The notes under the pieces are model-generated. The model had not been told where the DNA came from. It did no database searches and was given only the letters and a program-made list of their open reading frames with translations. Shown one piece after another: positions 5,751 to 7,446 of a stretch of 7,446 nucleotides of DNA (positions are counted from its first letter, which is position 1; every line of letters starts with the position of its first letter). A program made the translations under genes and the position numbers. Origin of the DNA: Actinomycetes bacterium (GTDB taxonomy: Bacteria > Actinomycetota > Actinomycetes > Streptosporangiales > Streptosporangiaceae); NCBI GenBank assembly GCA_023425615.1, contig JAFACJ010000984.1, positions 1 through 7,446 on the forward strand, read 5' to 3'.

Positions 5751-5780
5751 TTGACCTGATTAACATTTCACTGGGAGGGT
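5751..5780 (+). promoter_or_regulatory. Predicted promoter of the small-ORF/MFS unit
   Basis: TTGACC (5751-5756) and GAGGGT (5775-5780) are separated by 18 bases and resemble the actinomycete TTGACR / TAGRRT vegetative promoter. A start near 5787 would leave a leader of about 38 bases with GAGGAG (5812-5817) as Shine-Dalgarno. A second TTGACC at 5791-5796 has no matching -10. Apart from this promoter, the palindrome and the two hairpins, nothing else was seen in 5584-5824. Confidence 0.4.
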
Positions 5781-5824
5781 GAGTGCCACCTTGACCGTGT
5801 GTCGACCCCCTGAGGAGCAGCAGC

Positions 5825-6133
5825 ATGTACCTGAGCATCCACGCCGACGGAGGCGTCTCCATCCACGAGGCCGATGACTGCGGGCGGCTGCACCTCACGG
5901 TGAGCGGTGTGGAGCACGCTCGGGCCGACGCGGCTCTGCGGGCCGCGGGTGTCGGCGAGATGCACGGCACCGAGCACGCGTATCTCGACCTGGAGGCCCT
6001 GCACGCGCTCGCGCGGGCCGCCTCGACGGCGGACGGGTGGGCGGAGAAGTGGCAGGCCATGGTGGACTACGCCCGTGCCAAGGGATGGATCGGCGCGGAC
6101 GGCCGCTCGGTCCGGGTGCACGTCGAACGATGA
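5825..6133 (+). CDS. Hypothetical 102-residue cytoplasmic protein
   Basis: I do not recognise the family. It is a complete small gene with a strong GAGGAG Shine-Dalgarno seven bases before the ATG, high third-position GC, and a stop that overlaps the MFS start as ATGA (6130-6133). Visible features: no signal peptide or membrane helix; an N-terminal part that looks like beta strands (MYLSIHADGGVSIHE, RLHLTVSG, 1-28); a helical alanine-rich stretch (about 31-42); a short helix LDLEALHALARAA (54-66); then DGWAEKWQAMVDYARAKGWI (70-89) and a short terminal strand (SVRVHVER). It is rich in histidine (about eight) with one cysteine (Cys19). The mixed alpha-beta layout suggests a small folded domain, not a random ORF. 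Coupling to the transporter suggests a shared function, for example accessory or regulatory, but nothing in the sequence specifies it. Confidence 0.8.
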   Translation: MYLSIHADGGVSIHEADDCGRLHLTVSGVEHARADAALRAAGVGEMHGTEHAYLDLEALHALARAASTADGWAEKWQAMVDYARAKGWIGADGRSVRVHVER

Positions 6134-7371
6134 GTGAGAAGGACTTCTCGCCGGTCGCCTCCGGAAGGCGCCGGATCGGGCTGCTGATCGCGCTCGGCGC
6201 CCTGTCGGCGTTCGGGCCGCTCTCCATGGACCTGTACCTCCCGTCCCTTCCCGAGCTGGGAGAGGATCTGGAGGCCACTGATTCCGTGGCCCAGCTGACC
6301 ATGTCGATGTGCATGATCGGCCTCGCCCTGGGCCAGCTCCTGGCCGGCCCGCTGAGCGACCGGATCGGCCGGCGCCGCCCGCTGATCGCGGGAGTCGCCG
6401 TCTATGTCGTCGCCTCCGCGCTGTGCGCGCTGGCCCAGGACATCTGGACGCTCATCGGTCTCCGGTCGGTCCAGGGCCTGGCGGGCGCCGCGGGCATCGT
6501 CATCGCCCGCGCCATGGTGAGCGACATGTTCACCGGGGCGCGGGCCGCCCGCGTCTTCGCGGCGCTGGTCGTCGTGACCGGGCTGGCGCCGGTCCTCGCG
6601 CCGCTCGCGGGAGGGCAGATGGCGCGCTTCACCGACTGGCGGGGCCTGTTCGTCGCCCTCGCCGTCATCGGAGCGCTGCTGCTGGCGGCGTCGCTGGCCC
6701 TCCCCGAGACGCTGTCCCCGGCGGCCCGCCACGCGGGCGGGCTTCGCGAGACGGGGAGGAGTTTCCGCGCCTTGCTCCGCGATCGCCTGTTCGTCGGGTA
6801 CGCCCTCGTGCTGGCGTTCAGCACCTGCGGGATGTTCGTCTACATCTCGCTGGGCACGTTCGTCCTCCAGGACGAGTACGGCATCAGCACGCAGGCTTTC
6901 TCCTTCGTCTTCGCGGGGAACTCCCTCGGCCTCGTCCTCGCCGCCAACCTCGGCCGTTTCGCCGGTGACCGCCTCGGATTGCGGGGTCTGCTGGTGATCG
7001 GCGTGGCGGCGAGCACGGCCGGCGGAGCGTTCGCGCTCATCGCCGACCTCGCCGGCTGGGGCCTGGCCGCACTGCTGGCGGGAGTGTTCCTCGCCGTGTC
7101 GAGCGTCGGCCTCGTCATGCCGCAGGCCACCGCGCTCGCCATGGGGAACCACCGCGCGCGAGCGGGCGCCGCCTCGGCGGTGCTCGGATCCGCCCAGTTC
7201 CTGACCGGCGCGGTCATTCCGCCGCTGGTGTCCGCGGGAGGGGCCACAGGCGCCTCCATGACGGCGGGGATCACCGCCTGCGGCACGCTCTCGCTGGTCT
7301 TCTGCCTCCTGCTGACCCGCGAGGGGAGGGAGCAGGAACCGGCCCTGTCGGCCGGGAGAAAGGACGCCTGA
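6130..7371 (+). CDS. MFS transporter, Bcr/CflA-type drug:H+ antiporter (DHA1)
   Basis: A 413-residue integral membrane protein with about twelve hydrophobic segments and a short cytoplasmic N terminus. Typical of the DHA1 Bcr/CflA group are SMDLYLPSLP at the end of helix 1 (32-41), the motif A loop GPLSDRIGRRRP (73-84), and the antiporter-type helix 5 motif GLAPVLAPLAGG (151-162) followed by the WR of TDWRGLF. VMPQATALAM (329-338) and AGAASAVLGSAQFLTGA (345-361) are in the C-terminal half. These proteins usually export small hydrophobic or amphipathic molecules in exchange for protons; the substrate is not predictable. The frame is open 31 codons further upstream, but the ATG at 6130 is preferred: the upstream extension would overlap the 102-residue gene and does not resemble MFS sequence. 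No Shine-Dalgarno precedes it, so translation probably depends on the upstream small gene through the ATGA overlap. Confidence 0.93.
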   Translation: MSEKDFSPVASGRRRIGLLIALGALSAFGPLSMDLYLPSLPELGEDLEATDSVAQLTMSMCMIGLALGQLLAGPLSDRIGRRRPLIAGVAVYVVASALCALAQDIWTLIGLRSVQGLAGAAGIVIARAMVSDMFTGARAARVFAALVVVTGLAPVLAPLAGGQMARFTDWRGLFVALAVIGALLLAASLALPETLSPAARHAGGLRETGRSFRALLRDRLFVGYALVLAFSTCGMFVYISLGTFVLQDEYGISTQAFSFVFAGNSLGLVLAANLGRFAGDRLGLRGLLVIGVAASTAGGAFALIADLAGWGLAALLAGVFLAVSSVGLVMPQATALAMGNHRARAGAASAVLGSAQFLTGAVIPPLVSAGGATGASMTAGITACGTLSLVFCLLLTREGREQEPALSAGRKDA

Positions 7372-7389
7372 CGGAACAGGGATGTTCCG
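7372..7389 (+). terminator. Stem-loop immediately after the MFS stop
   Basis: CGGAACA (7372-7378) and TGTTCCG (7383-7389) are perfect seven-base inverted repeats around GGGA, starting right after the TGA. Position fits a transcription terminator or an mRNA 3'-end stabiliser; no U-tract follows. Confidence 0.5.
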
Positions 7390-7401
7390 GACATCGGGTG
7401 G

Positions 7402-7421
7402 GCTCCTGAAACGTCAGGGGC
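7402..7421 (+). terminator. Second stem-loop downstream of the MFS gene
   Basis: GCTCCTGA (7402-7409) pairs with TCAGGGGC (7414-7421) over eight positions with one T-G wobble and an AACG tetraloop. In tandem with the hairpin at 7372-7389, it makes transcription ending here likely. A further GGCGGC/GCCGCC pair at 7432-7446 touches the window edge and cannot be judged. Confidence 0.45.
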
Positions 7422-7446
7422 GGTTGGGGGGGGCGGCCGGGCCGCC

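Noticed and set aside
5614..5754. A 46-codon ATG-initiated plus-strand ORF in the gap after marR
   Set aside because: No Shine-Dalgarno precedes it, it reads through a strong terminator-like hairpin and the 5713-5732 palindrome, and its translation shows no domain or structure.
6037..6129. Upstream 31-codon extension of the MFS protein
   Set aside because: It lies wholly inside the 102-residue gene in another frame, is Gly/Arg-rich without MFS character, and the ATG at 6130 gives the classic ATGA coupling.
6067..7152. A 361-codon open frame on the minus strand opposite the MFS gene
   Set aside because: Charged, repetitive Arg/Glu/Gln-rich translation typical of antisense to a hydrophobic GC-rich gene; the plus-strand MFS protein is clearly the real product.
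7426..7446. G-run followed by a GGCGGC/GCCGCC inverted repeat, possibly a quadruplex or a third terminator
   Set aside because: It is cut by the window edge, only one run of eight Gs is present, and short GC palindromes occur by chance in DNA of this composition.

Overview
The window is very GC-rich with strongly GC-biased third codon positions, many GTG starts, 4-base stop/start overlaps and GC-rich stem-loops without U-tracts. This points to a high-GC actinomycete chromosome (Streptomyces, Actinomadura or a relative). The genus cannot be fixed from the sequence alone. No RNA genes, CRISPR arrays, insertion sequences or phage genes were seen.

Left part (1-5014, minus strand): a tightly packed catabolic operon. 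In transcription order it encodes a crotonase-type enoyl-CoA hydratase, an acetoacetyl-CoA-synthetase-type acid:CoA ligase, a 3-hydroxyacyl-CoA dehydrogenase of the lambda-crystallin/L-carnitine dehydrogenase subgroup, an ACMSD-like amidohydrolase, and the N-terminal third of an acyl-CoA dehydrogenase that runs off the left edge. Three of the four junctions are 4-base GTGA or ATGA overlaps; the fourth is a 16-base gap with a good Shine-Dalgarno. Together these are the activities of one beta-oxidation cycle (activate, dehydrogenate, hydrate, oxidise), but no thiolase is visible. An amidohydrolase sits where the cleaving enzyme is expected. This parallels the actinobacterial phenylpropanoid routes (Rhodococcus cou, Corynebacterium phd), where an amidohydrolase-family enzyme hydrolyses the beta-ketoacyl-CoA. 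The substrate here is unknown, and the AACS-type ligase is an unusual choice for such a route.

Middle (5015-5100): an 86-base divergent control region between the operon and a MarR-family regulator gene (5101-5583, plus strand). It contains a perfect 17-base palindrome overlapping a consensus TTGACA -35 box for the operon. A second, related imperfect palindrome lies 31 bases away, about three helical turns, over the predicted operon start site. The marR gene has a GATAAT -10 box so close to its GTG that the transcript is probably leaderless. The likely logic is a repressor that shuts off both directions until a pathway CoA thioester or acid appears.

Right part (5584-7446): GC-rich hairpins follow marR. 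An AT-richer promoter region with a 20-base imperfect palindrome comes next. Then comes a two-gene unit: an unrecognised 102-residue protein translationally coupled (ATGA overlap) to a 413-residue Bcr/CflA-type MFS transporter. Two stem-loops follow the transporter stop. Whether this pair belongs to the catabolic system is not shown by the sequence; its upstream palindrome differs from the presumed MarR operators.
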